Position numbers and translations under genes: made by a program
From: Pseudomonas protegens
Lineage (GTDB): Bacteria; Pseudomonadota; Gammaproteobacteria; Pseudomonadales; Pseudomonadaceae
Assembly (NCBI RefSeq): GCF_003363755.1
Contig: NZ_CP031396.1
Location: 3,194,501-3,258,500 of the forward strand
Reading direction: 5' to 3'
Length of the DNA stretch: 64,000 nt
In this document: one piece after another, positions 18,589-27,268 of the stretch
How positions within the stretch are numbered: the stretch's first letter is position 1
Layout: each line of letters starts with the position of its first letter
The notes under the pieces: model-generated
Database searches by the model: none
The model's input: the letters and a program-made list of their open reading frames with translations, nothing else
What the model was told of the DNA's origin: nothing

Positions 18589-18908
18589 GTTCAAGCAATA
18601 GCGTTACCGTGCAGATCCTCGACAAAGAGTATTCGATCATCTGCCCCCAGGAAGAACGCAGCAATCTGGTGAGCGCAGCCCGTTACCTGGACGGCAAGAT
18701 GCGCGAGATCCGTAGCAGCGGCAAAGTCATCGGTGCCGATCGCATCGCGGTCATGGCCGCGCTGAACATCACCCACGATCTGCTGCACCGCCAGGAGCGT
18801 CCGGACGTGCAGGCCAGCGCCACCACTCGCGAACAAGTGCGCGATCTTCTGGAACGCGTCGACCTGGTCCTGGCCACCGATTCGGACGCAAGCAAGGCTG
18901 ATTCCTGA
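18585..18908 (+). CDS. zapA: Cell division protein ZapA
   Basis: ZapA binds and bundles FtsZ filaments at the division site. The 107-residue protein has the globular N-terminal domain (VTVQILDKEYSIICPQEER) followed by the helical dimerisation part. It is encoded just upstream of 6S RNA and the 5-formyl-THF cyclo-ligase, the order zapA-ssrS-fau known across gammaproteobacteria. Confidence 0.95.
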   Translation: MSSSNSVTVQILDKEYSIICPQEERSNLVSAARYLDGKMREIRSSGKVIGADRIAVMAALNITHDLLHRQERPDVQASATTREQVRDLLERVDLVLATDSDASKADS

Positions 18909-18931
18909 CAGCGGTTGCGGTATACTCCCGC

Positions 18932-19112
18932 CACTCCCTGGGGTGCTTGCCAGTTGGCGATGTCCCTGAGCCGATTCGCACTACCCTGGAAGTTGCACGT
19001 TGGGCTGGTGTGCATGTCCGCTAGACGGAAAGCCTTAAAGCCTGCTGCATCTTCCGCCTTGAACTTTCGGGTTCAAGGGCTAAGTCGACAGCGGTTCGCC
19101 TGGGGAGCCTGA
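18932..19112 (+). ncRNA. ssrS: 6S RNA
   Basis: The segment between zapA and the cyclo-ligase gene begins CACTCCCTGGGGTGCTTGCC and closes with GTTCGCCTGGGGAGCCTG. These give the long interrupted duplex that mimics an open promoter and binds sigma70 RNA polymerase. A TATACT -10 element lies at 18921-18926, placing the start at about 18932. The length of about 181 nt fits Pseudomonas 6S RNAs. End points are approximate. A terminator follows immediately. Confidence 0.93.
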
Positions 19113-19120
19113 ATTCTCAG

Positions 19121-19154
19121 CCAATGCCAGTTATCCATGCTGGCATTGGTTTTT
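19121..19154 (+). terminator. Terminator downstream of 6S RNA
   Basis: Perfect 10-base arms CCAATGCCAG (19121-19130) and CTGGCATTGG (19140-19149) are followed by TTTTT. The hairpin lies between 6S RNA and the cyclo-ligase start. Confidence 0.8.
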
Positions 19155-19199
19155 CCGGGTAGGCTGTTCTGCCATGTCCGACTTTCCATAGCCTCATCC

Positions 19200-19805
19200 A
19201 TGACCGAACCTGCGCCGCTTTCCCGCCCGCAACTTCGACGCATGCTGCGTAAAGCCCGTCGCTCCCTGACACCTGCCCAGCAACGCCAGGCCGCCAGCGG
19301 GCTGTACCGCCAGTTGGCGCAGAATCCAGTGTTTCGCCGAGCCCGACACCTGTCCCTGTACCTGCCCACTGACGGAGAGATCGATCCGCGCCTGCTGCTA
19401 CGTGCCGCGCAACGCCGGGGCAAGGCCACCTACTTGCCAGTGCTCAGTGCCTGGCCACGGACCAAGATGGTCTTCCAGCGCGTACGGCCCGGAGAAAAAC
19501 TGCGCCCCAACCGCTTTCGCATCCTCGAACCCAGGATAAACGTCGCACGCCAACGCAAGGTCTGGGCGCTGGATCTGGTGCTCCTGCCCTTGGTGGGATT
19601 TGACGAAGACGGCGGACGCCTGGGAATGGGCGGCGGCTTCTACGACCGCAGCCTGGCTTACCTGGCGCGGCGCAAGAGCTGGCGCAAGCCGAAGCTGCTG
19701 GGGCTGGCCCATGAATGTCAGAAGGTCGCGAGACTGGATCAGGCCAGCTGGGATGTGCCGCTACAGGGCACCGTGACTGATCAGGGATGGTACTGCGCCC
19801 GATAG
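19200..19805 (+). CDS. fau: 5-formyltetrahydrofolate cyclo-ligase
   Basis: The enzyme converts 5-formyl-THF to 5,10-methenyl-THF with ATP. The 201-residue protein starts MTEPAPLSRPQLRRMLRKAR and has the glycine-rich ATP/folate motif GRLGMGGGFYDRSLAY near the C-terminus, as expected. The ATG at 19200 is preferred over an upstream in-frame ATG that lies inside the terminator hairpin. The gene is also called ygfA. Its place next to 6S RNA is conserved, and in other bacteria the two are sometimes co-transcribed. Confidence 0.93.
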   Translation: MTEPAPLSRPQLRRMLRKARRSLTPAQQRQAASGLYRQLAQNPVFRRARHLSLYLPTDGEIDPRLLLRAAQRRGKATYLPVLSAWPRTKMVFQRVRPGEKLRPNRFRILEPRINVARQRKVWALDLVLLPLVGFDEDGGRLGMGGGFYDRSLAYLARRKSWRKPKLLGLAHECQKVARLDQASWDVPLQGTVTDQGWYCAR

Positions 19806-19838
19806 ACGTCGCGCTGGCTCAGCGACGCCGGGACGGAT

Positions 19839-19985
19839 TCAACGCTTGAAGGGTTGCGGCTGTTGGGCAATCTCGATCGGGGCATCGGTCTTGTTGGCCC
19901 ATAAGCTCTGCGCATAACCAGTGGTCACAACGCCCAAACCGAACAAAATAACCAAAATCCATAGTAAATCCGGTTGGCGTTTCAT
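19839..19985 (-). CDS. Small single-span membrane protein of unknown function
   Basis: A 48-residue protein starting MKRQPDLLWILVILFGLGVV has one hydrophobic helix (about residues 7-26) and a short polar tail ending QPQPFKR. An in-frame ORF continues far upstream, but the ATG at 19985 gives the sensible membrane topology. I recognise no family. It is convergent with the cyclo-ligase gene and divergent from the EVE gene. Confidence 0.65.
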   Translation of the reverse strand: MKRQPDLLWILVILFGLGVVTTGYAQSLWANKTDAPIEIAQQPQPFKR

Positions 19986-20182
19986 CGATTGCCCCCCCTC
20001 GGGCAAGTCACACACGATGACAGCAACGGTTTCCATAACAGGCCGTGCAGCAGCGTCAAGCTTAAAATCCCGGCATTCTGCGATAACGTGAACCGACACG
20101 CAAATGCTGGCGTCAACCGACTGTCGGTTTGTCATAAAATCCTCCGACAACCTACCCAACCACCCTTTGGAGGGTAAGAAAC

Positions 20183-20632
20183 ATGGCCTATTGGCTGATG
20201 AAATCCGAGCCAGACGAACTCTCGATCCAGGACCTGAACAAGCTTGGAAAGGCCCGTTGGGACGGTGTGCGCAACTACCAGGCACGCAACTTCCTGCGCG
20301 CCATGGCCGTCGGCGATGAGTTCTTCTTCTACCACTCCAGTTGTCCGGAGCCAGGCATCGCCGGCATCGGCCAAATCATCAAGGCGGCCTACCCGGACCC
20401 CACCGCCCTGGAACCGGACAGCGTCTACTTCGACCCCAAGTCCAGCGCCGAGAAAAATGCCTGGAGCGCAATCGACGTAGCCCACGTGGAAACCTTCAAC
20501 AAGGTCCTGCGCCTGGACTATCTCAAGCAGCAGACTGCCCTCGCTGAAATGCCCCTGGTGCAAAAAGGCAGTCGCCTGTCAGTCATGCCAGTGACCGCAG
20601 AGCAATGGGCGGCTGTGCTCTCTCTACGTTGA
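20183..20632 (+). CDS. EVE-domain protein
   Basis: The 149-residue protein starts MAYWLMKSEPDELSIQDL, the hallmark of the EVE (thymocyte nuclear protein 1-like) domain, a PUA-related fold proposed to recognise modified bases. WDGVRNYQARNFLRAM and DEFFFYHSS are typical. Start is supported by the GGAGGGTAAG ribosome site. It stands as a single gene here; many stand-alone EVE proteins have unknown targets. Confidence 0.92.
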   Translation: MAYWLMKSEPDELSIQDLNKLGKARWDGVRNYQARNFLRAMAVGDEFFFYHSSCPEPGIAGIGQIIKAAYPDPTALEPDSVYFDPKSSAEKNAWSAIDVAHVETFNKVLRLDYLKQQTALAEMPLVQKGSRLSVMPVTAEQWAAVLSLR

Positions 20633-20744
20633 GCAACCCGCCCCGGTGTGCCGTGACCTGGCAAGCGCAACGGCACTGGCGCCAGTTTTTTGCCCCGATC
20701 GCCATGCAGCCTGCGAACAATAGGTTTAGGCTTGGCCCTTTCAT

Positions 20745-20758
20745 TTGACGAGCATCAA
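20745..20758 (+). promoter_or_regulatory. Candidate Anr/FNR box upstream of the HlyD-ABC exporter operon
   Basis: TTGACGAGCATCAA matches the TTGAT-N4-ATCAA consensus at nine of ten specified bases. It lies 59 bases before the HlyD start codon, so a start site near 20793 would place the box at -41.5, the class II activator position. Functionality is inferred. Confidence 0.55.
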
Positions 20759-20816
20759 GCGGGTAAAAGCCTTGATACGTCAGACTAGGACGCTATAGCC
20801 GCAGGACGCAGAACAC

Positions 20817-21782
20817 ATGTCGACGAACCACCGTTCTTCCCGCCTTTTCGCTGTCTCCCTCTTGATTCTGTTGCTCGCCGCTGGTGGCTTCGGTTACTGG
20901 AAATCCCTCCAGGATCGTCTGCCGGAAGGGCTGAGCATGGGCAATGGCCGTCTCGAAGCCACTGAGGTGCAGATCGCCAGCAAGATTCCCGGACGCCTGG
21001 CGGAAGTGCGGGTCAATGAAGGCGACAAAGTGCTCCAGGGCCAACTGCTGGCCCGGATGGATACCCGCACCCTGGAAGCCCAGCGCAGCCAGGCCGAAGC
21101 CGAAGTGCTGCGTGCCCGGGAAAACCTCTCCGCCGCAGAAGCCAACGTGCAACTGCGCCAGAGCGAATTGCTCCTGGCCAATCAGGAACTCAAGCGCTCC
21201 CAGGAACTGTTCAGGCGCGGCTTCGCCAGCCAGCAGATCATCGATCAGCAACAGGCACGGCTGAACACCGGCAATGCCGCCGTGCTGGCGGCCCAGGCCC
21301 AGGTAGCGGCGGTCAAGGCCGCTATCGGCGCCGCCCTGGCCCAGGTTGCGCAGCTCACCAGCGAGATCGACGACAGCAGCCTGCGAGCCCCCATCGACGG
21401 CATCATCCAACTGCGTCTGGCCGAGCCTGGCGAAGTCCTGGGTGCCGGCGGCCGAGTACTGCTGTTGATCGACCCCAACGACCAATACATGAACCTCTAC
21501 TTGCCAGCCTCGGTCACCGGGCGCCTGACGGTGGGCGATGAATCGCGGATTGTTCTCGACGCCCTGCCCAACCAGCCACTGCCGGCAAAGATCAGCTTCG
21601 TCGCGGCCAAGTCGCAATTCACCCCCAAAGAAGTGGAAACCCGTGACGAACGCCAGAAACTGGTATTCCGGGTCAAGGTGCGCCTGACTCAACCCGCCGC
21701 CGTGCCCCAGGCCAAACCGGGCATGCCCGGTGCCGGTTATGTGCGCACAGCCACCGTGGACTGGCCGGCTAACCTGCAATGA
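20817..21782 (+). CDS. HlyD-family periplasmic adaptor of an ABC exporter
   Basis: The 321-residue protein has an N-terminal membrane anchor (LFAVSLLILLLAAGGFGYW), a lipoyl-like half (ASKIPGRLAEVRVNEGDKV), a long coiled-coil hairpin (about residues 80-180) and the second lipoyl half with SLRAPIDGIIQLRLAEPGE. It is the YhiI/YbhG-type membrane-fusion subunit linking an inner-membrane ABC pump to an outer-membrane channel. Its stop overlaps the next gene by four bases. Substrate is unknown. Confidence 0.92.
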   Translation: MSTNHRSSRLFAVSLLILLLAAGGFGYWKSLQDRLPEGLSMGNGRLEATEVQIASKIPGRLAEVRVNEGDKVLQGQLLARMDTRTLEAQRSQAEAEVLRARENLSAAEANVQLRQSELLLANQELKRSQELFRRGFASQQIIDQQQARLNTGNAAVLAAQAQVAAVKAAIGAALAQVAQLTSEIDDSSLRAPIDGIIQLRLAEPGEVLGAGGRVLLLIDPNDQYMNLYLPASVTGRLTVGDESRIVLDALPNQPLPAKISFVAAKSQFTPKEVETRDERQKLVFRVKVRLTQPAAVPQAKPGMPGAGYVRTATVDWPANLQ

Positions 21783-24493
21783 ATGCCCTGGCGCTGCACG
21801 CCACCGGCATCAGCCATCGCTACGGTGCCCAGCAGGCTCTGATCGACATCAGTTTCAGCCTGCCGGCAGGCACACGCTGCGGCCTGATCGGTCCTGACGG
21901 TGCCGGCAAGTCGAGCCTTCTCGGGCTGATTGCCGGGGTCAAGAAGCTTCAGCAAGGCGAGCTCGAGGTACTCGGCGGAGCCATCTCCCAGCGCCGCCAC
22001 CGCAGAAGCCTATACCCGCGCATCGCCTTCATGCCCCAGGGGCTGGGGGGCAACCTGTATCCCGACCTGTCCATTAGCGAGAACATCCGCTTCTTCGCCA
22101 CCCTGTTCGGCCTGCCACGTGACGAATGCGACCAGCGCATGCACAGCCTGTTGCTGGCCACCGACCTGCTGCGCTTTGCCGAACGCCCGGCGGGCAAGCT
22201 GTCCGGTGGGATGAAACAGAAACTCGGCCTGTGCTGCGCGCTGATCCACGAACCGGATCTGTTGATCCTTGACGAGCCCACCACCGGGGTCGACCCGCTT
22301 TCCCGCCGACGCTTCTGGGAACTGGTGGAGGATGTGCGCCAGCAACGACCACAACTGACCCTGTTGGTGGCCACCGCCTACATGGAAGAAGCCGAACAGT
22401 TCGAGCATTGCCTGATGCTCGACCAAGGCAAGTTGATCGCCCAGGGCCTGAGCCGGGAGTTGGCGCAGGTAACGGGCAGCGGCAAGCTGGACGATGCCTT
22501 CACTCACTACCAGGGCGACAGCGGCCATGACAATCAGCCACTGGTGATCCCGCCACGTTCTGGCGATAACCAGGACATCGCCATCGAGGCCCACGAGCTG
22601 ACCCTGCGCTTCGGCGACTTCACCGCCGTCAACAAAGTCAGCTTCGCCATCGGTCGCGGGGAGATCTTCGGCTTCCTCGGCTCCAACGGCTGCGGCAAGA
22701 CCACCACCATGAAGGTCCTCACCGGGCTGATGCCCGCCACTGAAGGCAGCGCCAAGTTGCTGGGCAATCCGGTGGACGCCAAGGACCTGGCCACCCGCAA
22801 GCGGGTCGGCTTCATGTCCCAGAGCTTTTCCCTGTACGGCGAACTCAGCGTGCGCCAGAACCTGGAGCTGCATGCCCGCCTGTTCGACCTGCCGAAAGCC
22901 GAGAGCGGCCCACGCATCGAGGAACTGATCCAGCGCTTCGACCTGGGCGCAATCGCCGAGCAGCAATCCGGCGCCCTGCCCCTGGGGCTGCGCCAGCGCC
23001 TGTCCCTGGCCGTGGCGGTGCTGCACCGCCCGGAAGTGCTGATCCTCGACGAACCCACGTCAGGGGTTGATCCGGCAGCCCGTGACGATTTCTGGCGACT
23101 GCTGATCGAACTGTCCCGGGAACAGGGCGTGACCATCTTCCTGTCCACTCATTTCATGAACGAAGCCCAGCGCTGCGACCGCATTTCGTTGATGCACGCC
23201 GGCAAGGTATTGGCCTGTGACACACCAGCGGCGCTGCAACAGCAGTTTTCCGGCGACACCCTGGAAGCCGCCTTCGTCCGCTGCCTGGAAGAAGCCCAAG
23301 GAGCCGCGGATACAGCGCCACCTCCGGCGGCTGCCGCCAGCCACGCCATCGCGCCTCCGCGCTCGGGCCTGAGCCTGGCCCGGCTGCTGGCAGTGGCCAC
23401 CCGGGAAGGCAAGGAGCTATTGCGGGACAAGGTGCGCTTGGGCTTTGCCCTGCTGGGGGCGATCTTCATGATGGTGATCTTTGGCTACGGCATTTCCCTG
23501 GATGTGGAAAAGCTCGCCTTCGCCGTCTACGACCAGGATCAGACGCCGCAAAGCCGCGCCTATCTGGAGGCTTTTCGCAGCTCACGCTACTTCGAGGAAA
23601 AACCCACCATCCGCAGCTCCGCCGAACTGCATCGGCGCCTGCAGCGCTCGGAGATCAAGCTGGCCCTGGAAATCCCTTCCGGCTTTGGCCGCGATCTGTA
23701 TGCCGGGCGCCAACCGACGGTGGCCGCCTGGCTGGACGGCGGCATGCCGTTTCGCGCGGAAACCAGCCGCAACTATGTCGAGGCGGTACACCAGGCCAAC
23801 CTCGAACTCCTGGCCGAACACAGCAGCCCGGCACTGAACACAAGATCCGCCGCCAAGCTGGAAACACGCTTTCGCTACAACCAGGACGTGGTCAGCGTCA
23901 ACGCCATCGGGCCCGGGGTCATGGCGCTGATCCTGGCGTTCATTCCGGCCATGCTCACCGCCCTGGGCATCGTTCGCGAGAAGGAGCTGGGCTCGATCAC
24001 CAACTTCTATGCCACGCCCCTGACCCGCCTGGAGTTCCTCCTGGGCAAGCAGGCGCCCTACCTGGCCGTGAGCCTGATCAACCTGGGATTGCTGGTGGCC
24101 ATGAACCGCTGGCTGTTCGGCGTGCCCTTCAAGGGCAGCGGACTGACCCTGGCCCTGGGCGGCGTCCTCTACGTGCTGGCCACCACCAGCATGGGCCTGT
24201 TGATCTCGGCCTTCACCCGCACCCAGATCGCGGCGATCCTCGGCACCATGATCATCACCAGCCTGCCGACCATCCAGTTCTCCGGGTTGATCGTGCCGCG
24301 CTCGTCCCTGGAAGGCTCGGCGGCGATCATGGGGCAGTTGTTCCCCGCCGGGCACTTCCTTGACATCGCCGTCGGCACCTTCACCAAGGCCCTGGACCTG
24401 CGGGAGCTATGGCCTCAGTGCCTGGCACTGATCGGGTTCTTCCTCGGTTTCACCGGGCTTAGCCTGGTCATGTTGAAAAAGCAGGAGGTCTGA
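21779..24493 (+). CDS. RbbA-type ABC transporter: two ATPase domains fused to a permease
   Basis: The 904-residue protein carries two nucleotide-binding domains followed by an ABC-2 permease. First NBD: Walker A GPDGAGKSS, signature LSGGMKQKLGL, Walker B LLILDEPTTGVDP. Second NBD: GSNGCGKTTT, a degenerate signature LPLGLRQRLSLA, and VLILDEPTSGVDP. The permease begins near residue 545, with a large extracytoplasmic loop before the final helices (about 730-900). The layout is that of E. coli RbbA/YhiH. With HlyD and a second permease it should form an efflux complex. The second signature lacks the SGG sequence, hinting at asymmetric ATPase sites. Confidence 0.93.
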   Translation: MNALALHATGISHRYGAQQALIDISFSLPAGTRCGLIGPDGAGKSSLLGLIAGVKKLQQGELEVLGGAISQRRHRRSLYPRIAFMPQGLGGNLYPDLSISENIRFFATLFGLPRDECDQRMHSLLLATDLLRFAERPAGKLSGGMKQKLGLCCALIHEPDLLILDEPTTGVDPLSRRRFWELVEDVRQQRPQLTLLVATAYMEEAEQFEHCLMLDQGKLIAQGLSRELAQVTGSGKLDDAFTHYQGDSGHDNQPLVIPPRSGDNQDIAIEAHELTLRFGDFTAVNKVSFAIGRGEIFGFLGSNGCGKTTTMKVLTGLMPATEGSAKLLGNPVDAKDLATRKRVGFMSQSFSLYGELSVRQNLELHARLFDLPKAESGPRIEELIQRFDLGAIAEQQSGALPLGLRQRLSLAVAVLHRPEVLILDEPTSGVDPAARDDFWRLLIELSREQGVTIFLSTHFMNEAQRCDRISLMHAGKVLACDTPAALQQQFSGDTLEAAFVRCLEEAQGAADTAPPPAAAASHAIAPPRSGLSLARLLAVATREGKELLRDKVRLGFALLGAIFMMVIFGYGISLDVEKLAFAVYDQDQTPQSRAYLEAFRSSRYFEEKPTIRSSAELHRRLQRSEIKLALEIPSGFGRDLYAGRQPTVAAWLDGGMPFRAETSRNYVEAVHQANLELLAEHSSPALNTRSAAKLETRFRYNQDVVSVNAIGPGVMALILAFIPAMLTALGIVREKELGSITNFYATPLTRLEFLLGKQAPYLAVSLINLGLLVAMNRWLFGVPFKGSGLTLALGGVLYVLATTSMGLLISAFTRTQIAAILGTMIITSLPTIQFSGLIVPRSSLEGSAAIMGQLFPAGHFLDIAVGTFTKALDLRELWPQCLALIGFFLGFTGLSLVMLKKQEV

Positions 24494-25611
24494 TGAACAG
24501 GCTCGCCCATATCCTGCGCCTGGGTCTGAAGGAGCTCACCAGCCTGCGTCACGACAGTGTCTTGCTGTTGTTCCTGTTCTACGCCTTCACCGTGGCCATC
24601 TACCTGCCGGCGGCCGGCTCGGTCATTGGCGTACACAACGCCAGCGTGGCCCTGGTGGATGAAGACCACAGCGCACTGTCACGACAATTGGCAGAGGCCC
24701 TGCAACCGCCGGAGTTCCAGAACCCGGTCGCCCTGCCCTACGACCAACTGGACAAGGTGATGGACAGCGGCCAGTACACCTTCGTGATCAACATCCCTGC
24801 CAACTTCCAGAGCGACCTGCTGGCCGGCCGTCAGCCGGCGGTGCAGGTCAACGTCGACGCCACCGCCATGAGCCAGGCGTTCATGGGCGCCGGCTACATT
24901 GGCCGAATCTTCCAGCGCGAGTTGCTCAACTATGCCAACCAGGCGGATGCCGCGAGCAAGGCCCCGGCCCTGCTGACCACCCGCGCGCTGTTCAATACCA
25001 ACCTGGAGGGAGGCTGGTTTCTTGCGGTGATCCAGATCGTCAACAACATCACCATCCTGGCCATCGTGCTCACCGGAACCGCGCTGCTGCGCGAGCGCGA
25101 GCACGGTACCCTCGACCACTTGCTGGTACTGCCGCTGACGGCCCTGGAGATCATGCTGGCGAAAATCTGGAGCAATATGCTGGTGGTGGTGCTGTGCACC
25201 TGGATATCGCTGGAAGTGATAGTCAAAGGCGTGCTGGGCGTGCCGCTGGCGGGCTCGATGGGGCTGTTCCTGATGGTCACCGCGTTGTATCTGTTCGCCA
25301 GCACCGCACTGGGGATCTTCCTTGCCACCCTGGCCCGCTCCACCCCGCAGTTCGGCCTGCTGGCGATCCCGGTGATCATCCCGATGCTGCTACTGTCCGG
25401 TGGCAGCACACCGCTGGACAGCATGCCGCAATGGCTGCAATGGGTGATGCAGGGCTCGCCATCAACGCACTTCGTCAGCCTCAGCGCAGCGATCCTGTTT
25501 CGTGATGCGGGCGTGAGTGTGGTCTGGCCCGACCTGCTGGCCCTGGCGACGATCGGTCTGCTGTTCTTCGCCATTGCCCTGGCGCGCTTTCGCAAAAGCC
25601 TCGCCTCATGA
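24493..25611 (+). CDS. ABC-2 type permease (YhhJ-like)
   Basis: This 372-residue inner-membrane protein has one N-terminal helix, an extracytoplasmic domain (about residues 45-170) and five or six C-terminal helices, with the ABC-2 motif EREHGTLDHLLVLPLTALEIMLAK. It partners the fused ATPase/permease encoded immediately before it; stop and start share one base (TGATG). The three genes HlyD-RbbA-YhhJ form one operon. Confidence 0.93.
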   Translation: MNRLAHILRLGLKELTSLRHDSVLLLFLFYAFTVAIYLPAAGSVIGVHNASVALVDEDHSALSRQLAEALQPPEFQNPVALPYDQLDKVMDSGQYTFVINIPANFQSDLLAGRQPAVQVNVDATAMSQAFMGAGYIGRIFQRELLNYANQADAASKAPALLTTRALFNTNLEGGWFLAVIQIVNNITILAIVLTGTALLREREHGTLDHLLVLPLTALEIMLAKIWSNMLVVVLCTWISLEVIVKGVLGVPLAGSMGLFLMVTALYLFASTALGIFLATLARSTPQFGLLAIPVIIPMLLLSGGSTPLDSMPQWLQWVMQGSPSTHFVSLSAAILFRDAGVSVVWPDLLALATIGLLFFAIALARFRKSLAS

Positions 25612-25620
25612 GCCACACGC

Positions 25621-25704
25621 TGTAGGAGCCGACTGGCCGCCGAAAGGGCCCTCAAGCCCCACGTCGCCCTCTCGGACGCCTTCGCTGGCCAGCCAGCTCC
25701 AACA
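25621..25704. repeat. REPIN: inverted pair of REP elements
   Basis: GTAGGAGCCGACTGGCC near 25622 and its diverged inverse GCTGGCCAGCCAGCTCC near 25684 flank a GC-rich spacer between the convergent permease and FliL-like genes. This is the GGAGCCGGCTGGCC class of REP. Confidence 0.7.
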
Positions 25705-25712
25705 GCTGAGCG

Positions 25713-26120
25713 TTACTGGATGATCAGGTTGTTGAACAACAGGTCTTCCACCACCGGCTTGCCGGTTTCGTCATTCATGACTTGCTGCACCTGCTTGAGG
25801 GCTTCCTGGCGCAGCTTTTCCTTGGCCTCGACGTTGTTCATGGTGTCGACGGTCTGCTGGGCAAACAGCGCCACCAACTGGTTGCGGATCAGCGGCTCAT
25901 TGGCCTTGACCGCCTGGGCCGAAGCGTCTCCGGTCACCCGCAGGGCCACGTCAGCCTTGTAGACCTTGAGCTTGGGGCCGCCATCCAGGCCGTAGTTACC
26001 GACAAAGGGCGGGCTCAGGCTGATGTAACTGACTTTCGGTGCTTCGCCTTCTTTAGCCTCTTCAGCCCCGGCTGCCATCGGCAGGGAGAGGGCCAGCAGC
26101 AACATGATCCACGCTTTCAC
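25713..26120 (-). CDS. FliL-like small exported protein
   Basis: The 135-residue protein has a signal sequence (MKAWIMLLLALSLPMAAGAEE) and then a FliL-type domain: YISLSPPFVGNYGLDGGPKLKVYKADVALRV and a C-terminal VEDLLFNNLIIQ. FliL proteins are stomatin-like factors at the flagellar motor, but this one lacks the usual membrane anchor and stands alone outside flagellar genes, so its role is open. The start codon is GTG, supported by AAGGAGCGAATT. Confidence 0.85.
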   Translation of the reverse strand: MKAWIMLLLALSLPMAAGAEEAKEGEAPKVSYISLSPPFVGNYGLDGGPKLKVYKADVALRVTGDASAQAVKANEPLIRNQLVALFAQQTVDTMNNVEAKEKLRQEALKQVQQVMNDETGKPVVEDLLFNNLIIQ

Positions 26121-26278
26121 AATTCGCTCCTTAATCCGGTTTGCGGCCTAGCATAAAGGCCCGCCCGCCTGAGCCCAAGCACAAGCTTATGGCTGACCAT
26201 CAGGGCCGGGCATGCTCGTTGACCGCCTGATTCACACTCCTACACTTATCGGCCACCACTCCCAAAGGAATAGCCCTG

Positions 26279-27256
26279 ATGAAAGCCGTGCTGTGCAAAG
26301 CCTTCGGCCCCGCCGAAACGCTGGTGCTGGAAGAGGTCGCAAGTCCCGTGCCGAAGAAGAACGAGGTCCTGCTGGACGTGCATGCCGCAGGGGTGAATTT
26401 TCCGGACACCCTGATCATCGAGGGCAAATACCAGTTCAAGCCACCCTTCCCCTTCTCCCCGGGCGGCGAAGCGGCCGGTGTCATCAGCGCAGTGGGCGAG
26501 AAAGTCAGCCATCTCAAGGTCGGCGATCGGGTCATGGCCCTGACCGGCTGGGGCAGTTTTGCCGAACAGGTGGCGGTGCCGGGCTACAACGTATTGCCCA
26601 TTCCCGCCGCCATGGACTTCAACACCGCTGCCGCCTTCAGCATGACCTACGGCACCTCGATGCACGCCCTCAAGCAACGGGGCAACCTGCAGCCCGGTGA
26701 GACCCTGCTGGTGCTCGGTGCCTCGGGCGGGGTCGGGCTGGCGGCGGTGGAAATCGGCAAGGCCATGGGCGCCCGGGTGATCGCCGCCGCCAGCAGCGCA
26801 GAAAAGCTCGCCGTGGCCAAGGCCGCCGGTGCCGATGAGTTGATCAACTACAGCGAAAGCAACCTGAAGGACGAGATCAAGCGCCTGACCGATGGCAACG
26901 GTGCCGACGTGATCTACGATCCGGTGGGCGGTGATCTGTTCGACCAGGCCATCCGCTCCATTGCCTGGAACGGTCGCCTGCTGGTGGTGGGCTTCGCCAG
27001 CGGGCGCATTCCCGAATTGCCGGTGAACCTGGCGCTGCTCAAGGGCGCGGCGGTGGTGGGGGTGTTCTGGGGCTCCTTCGCTCAGCGCCAGCCTCAGGAC
27101 AACGCGGCGAACTTCCAGCAGCTGTTCGGCTGGTTCGCCGAAGGCAAGCTCAAGCCGCTGGTGTCCCAGGTCTATCCTCTGACGGCAGCCGCCCGGGCCA
27201 TCGATGATCTGGGGCAGCGCAAGGCAGTGGGCAAAGTGGTGGTGCAGGTCCGCTGA
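26279..27256 (+). CDS. NADPH:quinone oxidoreductase-type medium-chain reductase
   Basis: The 325-residue zinc-free MDR protein has the nucleotide-binding motif LGASGGVGLAAVEIGKAMGA near the middle and an N-terminal GroES-like domain with AAGVNFPDTLIIEGKY. Members reduce quinones or enoyl compounds with NADPH. The ATG follows AAAGGAA. It stands alone, convergent with chaC. Confidence 0.9.
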   Translation: MKAVLCKAFGPAETLVLEEVASPVPKKNEVLLDVHAAGVNFPDTLIIEGKYQFKPPFPFSPGGEAAGVISAVGEKVSHLKVGDRVMALTGWGSFAEQVAVPGYNVLPIPAAMDFNTAAAFSMTYGTSMHALKQRGNLQPGETLLVLGASGGVGLAAVEIGKAMGARVIAAASSAEKLAVAKAAGADELINYSESNLKDEIKRLTDGNGADVIYDPVGGDLFDQAIRSIAWNGRLLVVGFASGRIPELPVNLALLKGAAVVGVFWGSFAQRQPQDNAANFQQLFGWFAEGKLKPLVSQVYPLTAAARAIDDLGQRKAVGKVVVQVR

Positions 27257-27268
27257 GGCCGGCTTCCG

